Part shown: piece after piece, positions 9,700 to 21,235 of the stretch
Layout of the letters: each line of letters opens with the position of its first letter
Position numbering within the stretch: the stretch's first letter is position 1
Origin: Ovis canadensis
Taxonomy: Eukaryota; Chordata; Mammalia; Artiodactyla; Bovidae
Length of the DNA: 64,000 nt
Assembly: GCF_042477335.2 (NCBI RefSeq)
Contig: NC_091262.1
Location: 38,227,001 to 38,291,000, forward strand
Direction of reading: 5' to 3'
Program-made: the position numbers and the translations under genes
The notes under the pieces: model-generated
Seen by the model: only the letters and a program-made list of their open reading frames with translations
The model's database searches: none
Told to the model about the DNA's origin: nothing

Positions 9700-11091
9700 G
9701 TAATGGCTTTTCCTGAACTGAGTCTGACTTCTGTAGTAGTGAATACTGAGGAAGGAAGGTAAAGACCTTTTCATGTGACTCCCATGTTGGAAATCAAGTC
9801 CCAGTGTAAAGTTCTTATGACCCTAAAACACTGCGTTCAAAAGTGTGGATGTACATCATGATAAATCAGCTCTACTGAAAGGAAATACATTTTTTAAAAA
9901 TTGAGGGTGACTGCAACTTCGAGGTTTGAATTATTTGGGATTTGGGTTGACCATTTTGTGGAATTCCACTCCTGACTCTTGTTTTACTTGACTTGAATCT
10001 GTTGGCTTGTTAGCATTTTTACTGAAAGAGCAGAGAGCAGCAGGGCACTTCACAGCAGCTGGCTGCCTGTTGGGAACTGGGGTCACTGTGACAACAGGCA
10101 GGGTTAGAGCTCCAGTCTGATTAGAGTTTGTACTTCTGTGGTTTGGTGAGCTTTACTTGCTCCGGTTCCTGTGTTGTCTCACAGAATCAGGACTTAATCA
10201 GGAAAACCAAATCTGGCTTCTCCAAAACAAAGTGAGTCAGTCTGGTGTGTGACAAAGTGTATCATTGGCCCCACTACAAAAATAAAATACTAGAAAGCCA
10301 TTGAAATGTATGATGTGGAATGCTAATTAAGAGCATTCCGATATACAAAATAATGGCTGTAAAAGGCAGATCAGAAAATACTATGTACCATATGCTGTTG
10401 TTTTCTGAGTTTTTTAAAGCACATCTTATTGTTTATGTATGTACATAGAGTAATACACACACAGAAAAAATAAGAAAGCTGCTTAGAAATAAATGCTAAC
10501 CTCTCAGGAACCCGAGTGTATAGATCATTTCATTTTTTTTCTTTTTCACAAAAGAATCTGTCTAAATGTTCTACACTGAAAGTTTTCAGAGTAAGAAGAT
10601 CTGTTAAAAGAATAATCATGCATTTACAAATATTAGTTGACTGGCATTTCCCCAGGCACACTCTGATCAGGTCTATATTTCAGAGGAGATGAAAGCCATA
10701 TTTTGGCTTACAAGCCCGTGGCGGTCAGCAGTCGGTAGGGTTCCCTTCAAATGATGATTCTGGTGATGTTTTAAGAAGGGTCAGTACTGACCCTTAACTT
10801 GTCAATAGGAATGAATAAGCTTCTACAGAAACCTGATCTTCTTTAATATATAAGAACTTTTTTTTTTTAAAGACATTTTTGGAGACGTTTAGGAAGACCA
10901 AATACTCTGGCAAGAGGTGTTCTGCCCACTGAGACCAAGCCCAGGAACACTGAGAGAAAAATTACCCTGACGCGGCTTCCGAAACAGAACTAATCCTGTA
11001 GACACACGCGTTTAGGTTTTGTCTCAGCTTACTAACAATGGCAGAGGCTACACCGCTTGACCCGTTTTGATGTTCTGCTCTCCCTTTGTAG
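9700..11091. other. Intron between exons 7 and 8
   Basis: AT-rich, with no recognised exon or repeat and a short poly-T run near 10860. Confidence 0.6.
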
Positions 11092-11208
11092 AAGGAGGAT
11101 AAAGACCGACAGCTGCAGGAGTGCCTGGAGCTGGCAGAGCAGAAGCTGCAGCAGATGCTGACAGAAGTGGTGGCTGAGCTGACTCAGCGAGTGGCTGTGC
11201 TCTCCGAG
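11092..11208 (+). CDS. PPFIA1-like: Liprin-alpha-1-like exon 8 (coiled coil, internal deletion)
   Basis: The acceptor ctttgtag precedes 11092 and a weaker donor, gtgctg, follows 11208. KEDKDRQLQECLELAEQKLQ then QMLTEVVAELTQRVAVLSE corresponds to the PPFIA1 segment EDKNRQLQERLELAEQKLQQTLRK... through AELAQRVAALSK, with about six codons (around KAETLP) missing. The deletion is a multiple of three. Phase 0 to phase 0, 39 codons, no stop. The next parental exon (AEERHGNIEERL) was not found in the following 4.2 kb. Confidence 0.82.
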
Positions 11209-13295
11209 GTGCTGCTCTTGGTTCCCAGGGAGAGGGCGCGGGGAGGGCCTGTTCCCTTGCTGTCCCACTGTGCCCCTCCCCGTGCTGCTCAGTCCACAAA
11301 GGAGCGCAGACACCGGGGTCGTAGTGCCCGTCTGAGATGGGAGCGCTCCCTGAGTGTCAGACAGTCCCCGCTCCCGTGTCATCCCTGCGTTAACTTCCCT
11401 GCAGTTTTGTCCTGTGCTCTGTGTGTCCCCAGGATGCTTCAGCTCTGAGTCACTGCTGCTCAGAGTTCAGTCAGCAACTCAAAGCCTAGCAGGATAAAGA
11501 ACGAGAAAAATCCCATTCTCGTTAAGAGATGGCCAAAATAGCTCTGTCATGAACACAGTTTTAAGTCTTTATTCATACATTGTTGTATAAGTCACAGCGT
11601 GGCATGGTGCAGACCCAGGGTCCCACTCCCAGCTTGCAGTCCCCAGGAGCCCAGGGGTGAGAGGCCGAGTCTAGGAGACTTGGCGCTGCTGGGGAGAAGG
11701 TGCCCACAGCCAGCCACCCCATCCTTCTGGTGGGAAAGGTGTTGTCTTGCACTGCTGGTGGGCACTGGCTGGGCATGGAGAGGCGGGCCGGGCCTGTGCT
11801 GGCCTGGCTGTGGGAGCGTTCCCTGGAGCTCAGGATCACCTGAGAGGCCGCCGGTTTCCAGAGGCCGGTGGTGTCCTGTGCTCTCAAACACTCCCCGAGC
11901 AGGGTCACTAACAGCCGCCCGGCGGCGCCCTTCTGCCTGTGATCTTCCCCTCAAGGGCTGGTTTCTTCTCTCCCCTGGCATCTTTGCTGTCTGTCCCAGG
12001 TCGGCCTTGTAGTCTGAACTTTTGTCTTCCGGAAGCTCTGCCACTAAGGAGGCGAAACTGTTGGAACTGACCTCCCAGCTTAGGAAGGAAGAACGTGTGC
12101 CCTCGTGTGTCCCGTGCTTGCCACTGCCTGCTGCCCGCGCTGGCTCGCCCCAGGCAGTCTGAGGAGGGGGCCTGGGGCCAGGGGAGCACCTCTCCTCTCA
12201 CGAGCCGGTCACCAGCACCCTCCGTCACCCATGTGTCACACACGAAGCCGCGCTGGCTGCGTGAGCAGGAGTGCGGGTGTGCCCCCCGGGAACCCAGGGT
12301 CAGTGGTCTGCACAGAGCATGGCCCCCTTGCCGCCCCTGGGGTCACAGCCCGCGTGCCATCAGGACAGGGTCGCTGCGAGCAGAGCTGACGCTGTTCTTG
12401 GCCGACAGGCAGGAGAGAGACCCAGCAGCATGGAGGAGAGGGGCGTGTGGGCCGGAGACACGGCTGGGCGGGGCCGGCGCTGCCTTTCTCTGCCGCTCCT
12501 GTCTGTGCCGTCCAGTGTGCGTGTGTGGCCCTGTCTGCTGCTCCAGGGACCCAACCTTGGGAGCAGGGCCAGATGTGGTCTCTCGTAGGTGGTGGGCAGG
12601 TGGCCAGGGGGTCCCCACGTTCAAGGAGGACGCTTGTTGCTCTGACCAGCCAGGCCGGGGAGCTGCTCAGCATACAGTTGGACCTTATGAGTGGCCCTCA
12701 AACCTGAGCGAGCCAGCCCGAGGCCCGTGAAACGGAGGGCATGGTGCCCAGATGTGGCGGTGCTTGCCTTGGATGTGGCGCTGGAGTCCCACATGCCAAA
12801 CTGCCGGTCCAGACGTGGGGTGTGTGTGTAGGATGGCTGCTCCTAGGCAGGAGGAGAATGGAAGTTGCGCTGCGACAGAAGGCGCGCCAGGAAAGGGCGA
12901 TGGTGGAGGCTCGCATTAGAGAGCCCTGAGAGAGGTTTCCCGGAAGGGCTGGCCACACAGCGGTACCGACCATCCAGGAAATGGAGTGGGGATCCCAGGT
13001 CCAGCCTCAGGGGTCAGTACTGTCCCCACCGTAGCTGTGTTCTTGCGCTTGGACTGCAGAGCCTCTGTGGGCTCCCAGGGGACTGTGGTTCTGACTCCCA
13101 TCATGAGACCTCGGTGAGGCTCCCTCTCTGCTTAAGCAGAGAGCTCAATGTCTCCTGATCGGGGTGCACTTCCTTACTTTCAGAACTGCTGCTCAGAGGC
13201 TGTTGAGATTGGGATGCTGTTCATGACTAAGCCAATTCAAAGTAAACTTTCGTTTTGCTTTAAAAAGATTTGAATGCCGAAGCCTTATTGGGAAA
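11209..13295. other. GC-rich intron segment with long chance frames
   Basis: The region from 11600 to 13100 is GC-rich. A 211-codon + strand frame (12095-12730) and others overlap on both strands, which is typical of GC-rich noncoding DNA. The expected liprin exon AEERHGN... was not found here. Confidence 0.55.
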
Positions 13296-13299
13296 GCTG

Positions 13300-13570
13300 T
13301 GACAGGTTTTATTTCCTTGGGCTCAAAAATCACTGCAGACGGTGGCTGCAGCCATGAGATTAAAAAATGCTTGCTCCTTGGAAAGCTACAACAAACCTAG
13401 ACAGCATATTGAAAAGTAGAGACATTGCTTTGCCGACAAAGGTCCATATAGTCAAAGCTATCGTTTTTCCAGTAGTCACGAATGGATGTGAGAGTTGGAC
13501 CATAAAGAAGGCTGAACACTGAAGAACTGATGCTTTTGAATTGTGTTGCTGGAGAAGACTCTGTTTTAAC
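13300..13570 (+). mobile_element. BovB fragment
   Basis: Sense BovB text (ccttgggctcaaaaatcactgc onward, then gttggaccataaagaaggct), corresponding to the LGSKITADGG...AMTNLDS region with stops. Confidence 0.9.
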
Positions 13571-13589
13571 AGAAAATATTTACCAGAAA

Positions 13590-13862
13590 ATGACCTGTCA
13601 ACCCACTCCAGTACTCTTGCCCGGCAAATCCCATGGACAGAGGAGCCTGGTGGGCTGCAGTCCATGGGGACGCGAAGAGTCGGACACTGCTGAGTGACTT
13701 CACTTTCGCTTTTCACTTTCATGCATTGGAGAAGGAAATGGCAACCCACTCCAGTGTTCTTGCCTGGAGAATCCCAGGGACGGCGGAGCCTGGTGGGCTG
13801 CCATCTGTGGGGTCGCACAGAGTCGGACATGACTGAAGCGACTTAGCAGCAGCAGCAGCAAC
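13590..13862 (+). mobile_element. Bov-A2 SINE dimer
   Basis: Two BovA monomers ending in agcagcagcagcaac, inserted downstream of the BovB fragment. Confidence 0.92.
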
Positions 13863-14157
13863 CTGTTTTTTAATTTTTTATGATGGAATATTTCAAACAT
13901 GCACAAAAGTGGACGGAAGAGTGTAATAAATGCTCATGACCAATCAATTGGCCTCAGCAATTTCTAACACAGGGCCAGTCTCAAATATAGCATTCTTTTG
14001 TCTTCTCTCCATTTTTTTTTATAAGTAGGTCCGAAAACAGCTTTTTAAACCATGAAATTGATGCTCATTTTCTAAATCACAGACTTTCCAACTTTGTTAT
14101 TACATTTAAAAATTGCTTGAGGCATTTATTTCCAGCTTTTTAATATGAATTTTCATA

Positions 14158-14332
14158 TTGGAAAAGACCCTGATGTTGGGAAAGATTGAAGGCAAGAAGA
14201 GAATGGATGACAGAGGATGAGATGGTTAGATGGCAGTTCTGGGAGTTGGTGATGAGCAGGGAAGCCTGGCATGCTGCAGTCCATGGGGTCCTACAGTCAA
14301 ACATGACTGAGCAACTGAACTGAACTGAATAT
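14158..14332 (+). mobile_element. BovB 3' terminal fragment
   Basis: Sense tail from ggaaaagaccctgatgttgg to the terminal ctgaactgaactgaa. Confidence 0.88.
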
Positions 14333-14339
14333 GAATTAT

Positions 14340-14870
14340 CATTGGAAGAAAAGCTATGACCAACCTAGACAGCATATTAAAAAGCAGAGATATTACTTTT
14401 CCATCAAAGGAACACTTAGTTAAAGCTATGGGTTTTCCAGTAGTCTTGTATGGCTGTGAGAGTTGGACCGTAAAGAAGGCTGAGCACCAAAGAATGGATG
14501 CTTTTGAACTGAGGTGTTGGAGAAGACTCTTGAGAGTCCACTGGACTGCAAGGAGATCAAACCAATGAGTCCTAAGGGAAATCAGTCCTGACTATTCATT
14601 GGAGGGACTGATGCTGAGGCTGAAGCTTCAATACTTTGGCCACCTGATGCGAAGAACTGATTCACTGGAAAAGACCCTGATGCTGGGAAAGATTGAAGAC
14701 AGGAGGAGAAGGTGCAACAGAGGACGAGATGGCTGGATGTCATCACTGACTCGAAGGACGTGAGTTTGAGCAACTTCTGGGAGATAGTGAAGGACAGGGA
14801 AGCTTGGCGTGCTATAGTCCATGGGGTCACAAAGAGTCAGACATGACTGAGGGACTGAACAAGAGCAATC
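14340..14870 (+). mobile_element. BovB 3' fragment
   Basis: Encodes MTNLDSILKSRDITFPSKEH and GCESWTVKKAEHQRMDAFEL then the tail. A second BovB end directly behind the previous one, in the same orientation. Confidence 0.92.
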
Positions 14871-15386
14871 ATTACAAAGAATTCAAGTGATGTTTCATGT
14901 AAAGAAAAATATGTGAAAGTCTATCTCCACTGGCTTTTTTTCCAAAATGAATTTTCTCACTTTTTGCTTTATAAATTGAATTCATGTTACACCCTTACTC
15001 CAGAATCAAGCTTCTTTTATATACTGGGAAATGCCTCCACCGACGTGTGTGTAAGCCGATCCCCTTTCAAGTGTACTTGTTTCTGAGTGTAAATCTGCTT
15101 GCTCCTCGAGCCGCTTCGACAGGAAATGGCTGGTGACACTGAGGTCCCCCAGGTGCTCTGCCAAAGAGAAGTGTTGGGAGTGACCTTTGACCAGTGAAGT
15201 CCCTGCCTCCCTCTGCACCCGCCCGTCTGCTCTGGGGATGCTCAAGAGCCCACCAGAGGTGGCCGTGGGAGGGGACCGCCTCGGGAACCAGGGCACAGGC
15301 CGCTCACGTCGCGGCTCCCTGGTGCTTTTAAAAGAACGACTATACTTGCTCTTGAAGTTTATGAGTTTTCGTTTTTCCTGTTTTAG

Positions 15387-15518
15387 GCAAAGCAAAGAGA
15401 AAAAATGAATGAAGAACACAACGAACACTCATCAGATACCGTGGATAAGCTTCTGTCTGTTTCAGATGAGAGGCTTCAGCTTCATCTGAAGGAGAGAATG
15501 GCTGCTCTGGAGGATAAG
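15387..15518 (+). CDS. PPFIA1-like: Liprin-alpha-1-like exon 10 (coiled coil)
   Basis: The acceptor ctgttttag precedes 15387 and the donor gtgagc follows 15518. The 44 codons [20 protein letters not shown] then [20 protein letters not shown] and LEDK match PPFIA1 [44 protein letters not shown]. Phase 0 at both ends, no stop. Numbering assumes one lost exon between this and exon 8. Confidence 0.88.
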
Positions 15519-15871
15519 GTGAGCCAGCTTCACGGCCCCTTTACAAGAGGCGCATGTGGCCTGGCCTGGCTCGGCCCGGTCTGTGTGGGGGGAAAATCTC
15601 CAGGACAGGAGTTTGAAAACTCCCATAGACGGCCCCAGAGTGAATGTCTTTACTGGTTAGAGTAGCAGCATTTCATGCTAGTCAATAAGCGTGACAGCAT
15701 CCACAGGCAGTGTGTAAAGGAACAGACATAGATGTGTGCCCACAACCCTTCCAGAAAGCATCAGTGAGGCGGCATCACCAGTGGCCCTGATGTTACCAGC
15801 CACTGTGCTAGAACATTCTTCTAGGTCCACCCTCACCCCTTCGTTTCTTTCTTAGAAGTTTATTTCTGGGG

Positions 15872-15990
15872 CTTTGCTGGCAGTCCAGTGGCTGGGAGCC
15901 TGCCTTGCAAGGTCAGGGACGCAGGTTCGATCCCTGGTTGGTGAGCTAAGATTCCACATGCCACGCGGCAATCACATCAAAGGAATCCCA
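15872..15990 (+). mobile_element. tRNA-Glu-type SINE (CHR-like)
   Basis: Sense SINE with the B box ggttcgatccctggttgg at about 15925. Confidence 0.82.
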
Positions 15991-16744
15991 CATGATGCAG
16001 CTAAGGCCCGAAGCAGCCAAATCAATAAGTTTAGTTCAGGATCTTTTATATAATGTGATAGAAAAGATTGAAGCAAGTAAAAGCAAGCATTCTCATGTTC
16101 CAACTCCAGCCATCTCTCTTTTTATTTGCTTTGGAAAATGTCTGAGAACCTCTATCAGAGCAGCTCAGTGGGCAACAGTCTGGTGGAGGTTCAGGGAAAA
16201 CCTGTCCCAGCTGCACCAGTGCCCTAAAGACGAGGCCCAGAACCTTCGCCGAGGTCGGCGCTTGGGCGACGCTTGTCTGAGAGAGACCCATGGTCACTAC
16301 AAGTTCTGCGGCACATTTTTCCCCCACAAAACCCAAGATGACACCCACACCTCACTAGAGAGCTCACTTCACCCTGACCTGTGGGCTGGCCCTGAGGTGG
16401 GGATAGTTTTGTCTCCGGTTTGAATTTTACATGTGAAACCTGCGCCAGTTTCCTGAGTGACCACTGAACTGCAAAAGCTGAAAGCAAGTATAAAGCAGTT
16501 CCACTTACCCCAGGGACCTGGCCTCCTTGGATCTGGAGGATCAGTCGGGGAAGGAGGAGTTTTTCTGTGTACAAGTTAGTGTTAACAGTTGTCATCTGGC
16601 TTCGTGCCGACACTTCACTCTGGGCGCGAGGTCCGCCCCTCATCCCAAGGTGCTTTATGCTTTCAGACAGGAGAGTAGCCATCCCGCGGTCCACGCAACG
16701 TCTGTTAAGAATTGACTCTAAAGCACTGTATGTATCTTTTTCAG

Positions 16745-16807
16745 AATTCTCTCCTATGGGAAGTTGAAAATGCAAAAAAGCATTTAGAAGAAATGCAAAA
16801 CGACAAG
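16745..16807 (+). CDS. PPFIA1-like: Liprin-alpha-1-like exon 11
   Basis: The acceptor ctttttcag precedes 16745 and a weak donor, gtcctt, follows 16807. The 21 codons NSLLWEVENAKKHLEEMQND plus K align with PPFIA1 NSLLREVESAKKQLEETQHDK. Phase 0 to phase 0. The large next parental exon (DQLVLNIEALRAEL...) was not recognised in the following 1.8 kb. The weak donor makes this exon's use less certain. Confidence 0.8.
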
Positions 16808-18628
16808 GTCCTTAAATCTCTAAATCCTTTAGAAATGTGTTAAGAGCTGAACTGAGCTGGGTTCATTGTTACAGTTATTGCAGATGCTTAGCGGAAGTGG
16901 AGTTACATTTTCCTTATGGCTAGTCCACTGCTGTAACGTGTATAGCGTTTTTGGTTTTGAACATTGAATGTGATTTGCATTATAGGTGGATTTAGAGTGT
17001 GTGGCCGTTGTGTGTGGTTCAGAATTCTAAGTAGTCCTTTCTGGGTTCACCTGAAAGCTGAGACAAAGCATGAGCCTTTCACGTGGACAGTGCTGTCCGT
17101 CAGAAAGATAATAGGAGCCACATACACAATCTAAAATTTCCTAAAAATGAGCGGGCTGCGAGTGTGCCCGTTTCACTTTTTTCACTGCGAGTCTTGAAAT
17201 CTGTGTGATTTCCACATCGAGCTTTGCACCGGCCTGCGTCACATCCTCAGTGGCTGCACAAGGCAAGTGACTGCCGTGGCCGACAGCACAGAGCTGCCAG
17301 GTTGAGTCGAGTGACTCAGAAACTTGGCCCGTTTGACCTGTTTTACCCCGTGAGGAAGTGAAGTGGGGTGTAGAGGAATGAATGTGAAGAATGCCCAGGA
17401 ATGCATGTGAGGTCCATGGAGACAGTCTAAAGCAATGAGAGGAGCGAGGGCAACAGAGTGAGTCCTGTCCCCCACCACCCGAACCCCGAGCCCAAGTCCA
17501 GCTTCTCTCCATAGACTTCGTTGTCGTCAATGGCTTGCCATGTTTCCTCCAGAAGCTTTTCTACACCTGACATGTAACTTCTTATTATGGTTTATAAGGG
17601 TTAGTATTGTTCTGAGTGTTTCTATTTGCTATGGAACACTTAGAGTACAATTTCTCAGAATGAAAATGTTCAAAAATGTGCGATTTTAAGGCGAGGGAAT
17701 GGAGAGGATGTGCTGATCGGGCTGATGGGGTGAACCCATAGGCAGCTAGTTCACCGGAGCGGAGCAGGAATGATGGCAGGTGGTCCTAGAGCCAGGAAAA
17801 GGGGTGGCCCAGCCCTGGGGAGGGGTCGTGACGAAGACAGAAAGCGAAGGTACTGGCCGCGGGGGACAGGGAGCCGGCAAGCCAGCAGCTCGAGGCTGCC
17901 CCTCCGTTGCTTTGAGGTCATGTCTGGGAAAACAAGGCAGGACCTGGGTGAGAGTGGGGCAGGGGGGAGATTTGCGGAGAGAAGGGTGTGAGGTGTGAGA
18001 GCGGGAGGGCGGCACGGGGCCCAGCAGGCACTCTTGCATGCGTCTCAGATGACAGAGGCGCCCTTGCGGTGTGAGGGGCCATCCCCAGAACAGCCCGAGG
18101 GCCTGTGCCCTGAGAGGAGAGCCACGGGAGGCTGGCTCTCCCGTCCCCTGGCTGCCCTGCTCACTCCTGTCTGTGCGTGTTCAGACCAGCCTGGAAAACG
18201 GAGGGCTGGGAACCCGCGAGGACGGCACTCCTCGGCGAACTAGTACCAGTGATGACCGGTGGGGTGGACCCAGCGGCTGCGGAGCTGAAGGGTTTTATTT
18301 TCTAATTGTCCTTCAGCCTGGCTGATGGAAGCAAGGATATATTTTGTAATTTTCGGTTTTTGTCTCTGACTCCATCAGCCCACCCTTGTGGATAACCTCA
18401 TAGGATTGCCTTCCATCCACGCTGAGACCTGAATGTCACCAGGCCATCTAGGAACTGGATTCTCCTCCTGCCCGTTTCTTCAGTACTGCTCGCTTAAGAG
18501 ATGGCAGTGTCTCATAAGCATGGCCCATTTGTCCAAAGTCAGGGCTTCCATGTAAAATTGTGTTCAGTTCCTGATAGACTTGAGGTGCCCAGAATGTTGC
18601 TGACGAGACTTGGTCCTCTCGTGCCCAG
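16808..18628. other. Intron between exons 11 and 13
   Basis: Unique-looking sequence, GC-rich from 17750 to 18300. The expected liprin exon (DQLVLN...RDEPSK) is not visible. Confidence 0.55.
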
Positions 18629-18852
18629 GTGCAGCCCCTGAAAGATCAGGACCGGGAGCTCGAGCAGCAAGCCAGCGTGCTGGCCAACGCTGGCCAGCTG
18701 TTCGAGAGTGACAAGGGCGTGTCAGATGGCGAGGGCGACCGGGACACCCTCTTCAGTGCGCCCGCTCGGCTGTCGCCCAGCGGGCCGGCTGTAGCCAAGA
18801 CTCTGGCCATGAGGATTCAGGAGCAGCTGGACAGGATCAACGAAGAGATCTG
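18629..18852 (+). CDS. PPFIA1-like: Liprin-alpha-1-like exon 13
   Basis: The acceptor cgtgcccag precedes 18629 and the donor gtgggt follows 18852. There are 74 codons plus two bases (phase 2). QQASVLANAGQLFESD, VSDGEGDRDTLF, LSPSG and LAMRIQEQLDRINEEI match the PPFIA1 block ending LAMMLQEQLDAINKEIR. The split codon joins the next exon to give Trp where the parent has Arg. Several charged residues are replaced, but spacing is unchanged and there is no stop. Confidence 0.87.
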
Positions 18853-20652
18853 GTGGGTGCGCCTGAGCCCAGCTCCCCGGAGGCTCGGCTTCTCTGAGCA
18901 GCTGTCTTCTGCTTAGAGAAGTCTGAGTGTTCCATAGTGAGAAAACTGACTTCAGGTCTGCTTCGAGAATTTTCAGTTCTGAGATTGCCCTTGATTATAG
19001 AGCTCAGTCAGCCGGGGCATTCTGTCCACAGTGTGGTGTCAGCACTCTGTGGGGGGGCGTTGTGGGGTGTCCCCCCCTCAGCTCTGGGCCCCAAGGTGAG
19101 TGAGGTGCCGAGGCGGTGTCCCCTTGTGGCCCGTGCACCCTCCAGCACTGAGGGTTCGCCCTCGTGTGTCCCTCGGAGCCTTCTACGTTCTGGTGAAAAG
19201 CCACCTGGAACAGAAAAGCTGGGGTTCTGGGCTTGGCAAATTCCCACTCAGATCTGCATTTTCCTTTTTAACTTAATACATTGTGAAGATTGGCTTATTG
19301 TAAGACAGTGATCCAAGGACATGTGTTTGAGTTTTTCTCATCTCATCAGTATATTTAAAATGTTTTCTTTAGACCCAGTCTTGGCAGTTAGAACAGTTTA
19401 CAAAACAGGATAGAACCCAAAGGCCCGCCTCGTGGTGAGCAGGGGGCCCTGGGTCTGGGTGCAGCCGGGTGGCTGGGGCCCCGAGGCCTGCCTGGTGCCA
19501 CACCCGCACAGCTGTGCCTCCTGTCCCGAGTCCACGTTCAGAGTGGCCGCAGGCCGGTGACCCTGCACAGGACCTGGCAGAGCTGCTGCTCAGATTGTTC
19601 TCATCCCGTCACCCCTGGCGAGGTGCCCGTTCCTGCCGGTTGAGTGCGAGGGGCTCGGGGAAAAGGCCGGGGTGAATGGCACAACCAGCAAACGCAGATG
19701 GTGCCGCCTGTACTTTTGACGCCGAGACAGACTACTTTGTGGGCCGTGTTTGAGCACAGACAAGCTCAGAAAGATTGTTTTTCCTCATCCCTGTAGGAAA
19801 TTTCGAACACTTCTGTATTAATATTTTTATTTTTAGAGCAAGTTGTCAGGTAAAAATGATTTTTCCTTATGCAACAAGTTGACTTGATGTAAATGGTAAA
19901 TTCTGTCCATCAACTTGTCAACAGTGAAAAACTTTCAAGATGTATAAGTAGAAGTGAAACTGGAGAGTTTACTACCTGGAAGGATCTTGTATTTTAATTG
20001 GAAAATCATTTTATTTGCATAATCATGCATTGAATCTGTATATAAAATCATCCATGACACATTAGGGGAGAAGAGCAGTAACTGTGAATTCTAGGTCAAT
20101 GCAGCACATTGACCTGAATCCAGAAACTCACACAAAGCTGGTGGAGAACTTCATCAAGTGATGCGTTTGCACATACACAAGCTTAAAACAGAATGAAAAG
20201 TGCAACTCAGCACTTCATCTGGTCTGGAGACGTGTGTAGAAACTCCAGCTTGCTCGTGAATGGCTGTTTTGGTTATACGGAGTTCCGGATTCCCAGTGGA
20301 AAAGCTCTGAGGCACTGACGTGCATCTCTGCCCTGAGAGCAGGGAAGGTAAAGGTGGTCAGCTTCAGGTATCTCCTCACAGGGAGAGTCACCACCCAGGC
20401 CCCATCAGAATGTTAGAGTAAATAAGTCAAATGAAACGTGAATGATGAGGGGCCACTTTGTAAGACTCAATGATAAGTGATTCTAAGTTTGAGAATATTC
20501 CAAAGAGGGAAAGCTGAACCTTTTTGCTGAGATGTTAATTGAGTAACTCTTCCTGGAATTTGCTAATCGTGACACAGAATGCAAGCCCACATTTGCTGTC
20601 CAGACCTGTTCCTCTGCTGACAAAGGCAGGTGATGATTTTATTCTGTTTTAG
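18853..20652. other. Intron between exons 13 and 14
   Basis: No recognised exon, no named repeat. Confidence 0.6.
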
Positions 20653-20884
20653 GTTCATCCAAAAAGACAAGGAGAACACGGATCAGCGGGAGGAGAGGAT
20701 TGAGAGCAGGGTGGGCAGTGGGAGCTTCAGCAACCTTCGGCGCTTTGAATCCTCCAACTCCCTCAACATGGATCCCGCCTCCTCGCATGCCGGCTCCTTC
20801 CCGCCCAGCAGAGGGCGCTCCATGCCCGAAAGGAGGCAGCCCAGCCCTGAGCCAGAAGAAGACAAGCTGGGCTTCATGACTCTG
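20653..20884 (+). CDS. PPFIA1-like: Liprin-alpha-1-like exon 14 (Ser/Pro-rich linker)
   Basis: The acceptor ctgttttag precedes 20653 and the donor gtatgt follows 20884. The exon starts in phase 2, completing the split codon, and ends in phase 0. FIQKDKENTDQ, ERIESRVGSGSFSNLRRFES and DKLGFMTL match PPFIA1 LIQEEKENTEQ, EEIESRVGSGSLDNLGRF and DRLGVMTL. The middle is a fast-changing Ser/Pro-rich linker, with PSPEPEEDK where the parent has HSPAREVDR. It is 232 bp with no stop. Confidence 0.87.
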
Positions 20885-21029
20885 GTATGTGTCTGCCACC
20901 TCTCTGCCGCGTCCCTCCCGGAGCACACTGGTTTTCTTTTGTTTGTTTGTTTTTTCTCTTTTTACCCAGAAGAAAATCAGGTACATTTGCTCGCTCAGAG
21001 GTCTAAGATTTTTAAAACTGCCTAGTCAT

Positions 21030-21235
21030 GAATCGGGCTTCCCTAGTGCCTCAGACGGTAAAGCGTCTGTGTGCAATGCAGGAGACCCGGGTTCGATCCC
21101 TGCGTTGGGAAGATCCCCTGGAGAAGGAAATGGCAGCCCACTCGGGTATTCTTGCCTGGAAAATCCCATGGACCGCGAAGCCTGGTAGGCCACTGTCCAT
21201 GGGGCCGCAAAGAGTCGGACACGACTGAGCGAAAT
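21030..21235 (+). mobile_element. Bov-tA SINE
   Basis: Full tRNA-Glu head (gggcttccctagtgcctcag), B box gggttcgatccctgcg and BovA body ending gtcggacacgactgagcg. Confidence 0.94.

Noticed and set aside
12840-12929. RRMEVALRQKARQERAMVEA-like frame as the missing liprin exon 9
   Set aside because: It resembles a charged coiled coil and has an upstream AG, but does not align with the AEERHGN...ELQR exon and ends in a stop without a donor.
15925-15945. Possible tRNA gene from a B-box sequence
   Set aside because: The B box belongs to a tRNA-derived SINE; no full cloverleaf is present here or at the other SINEs.
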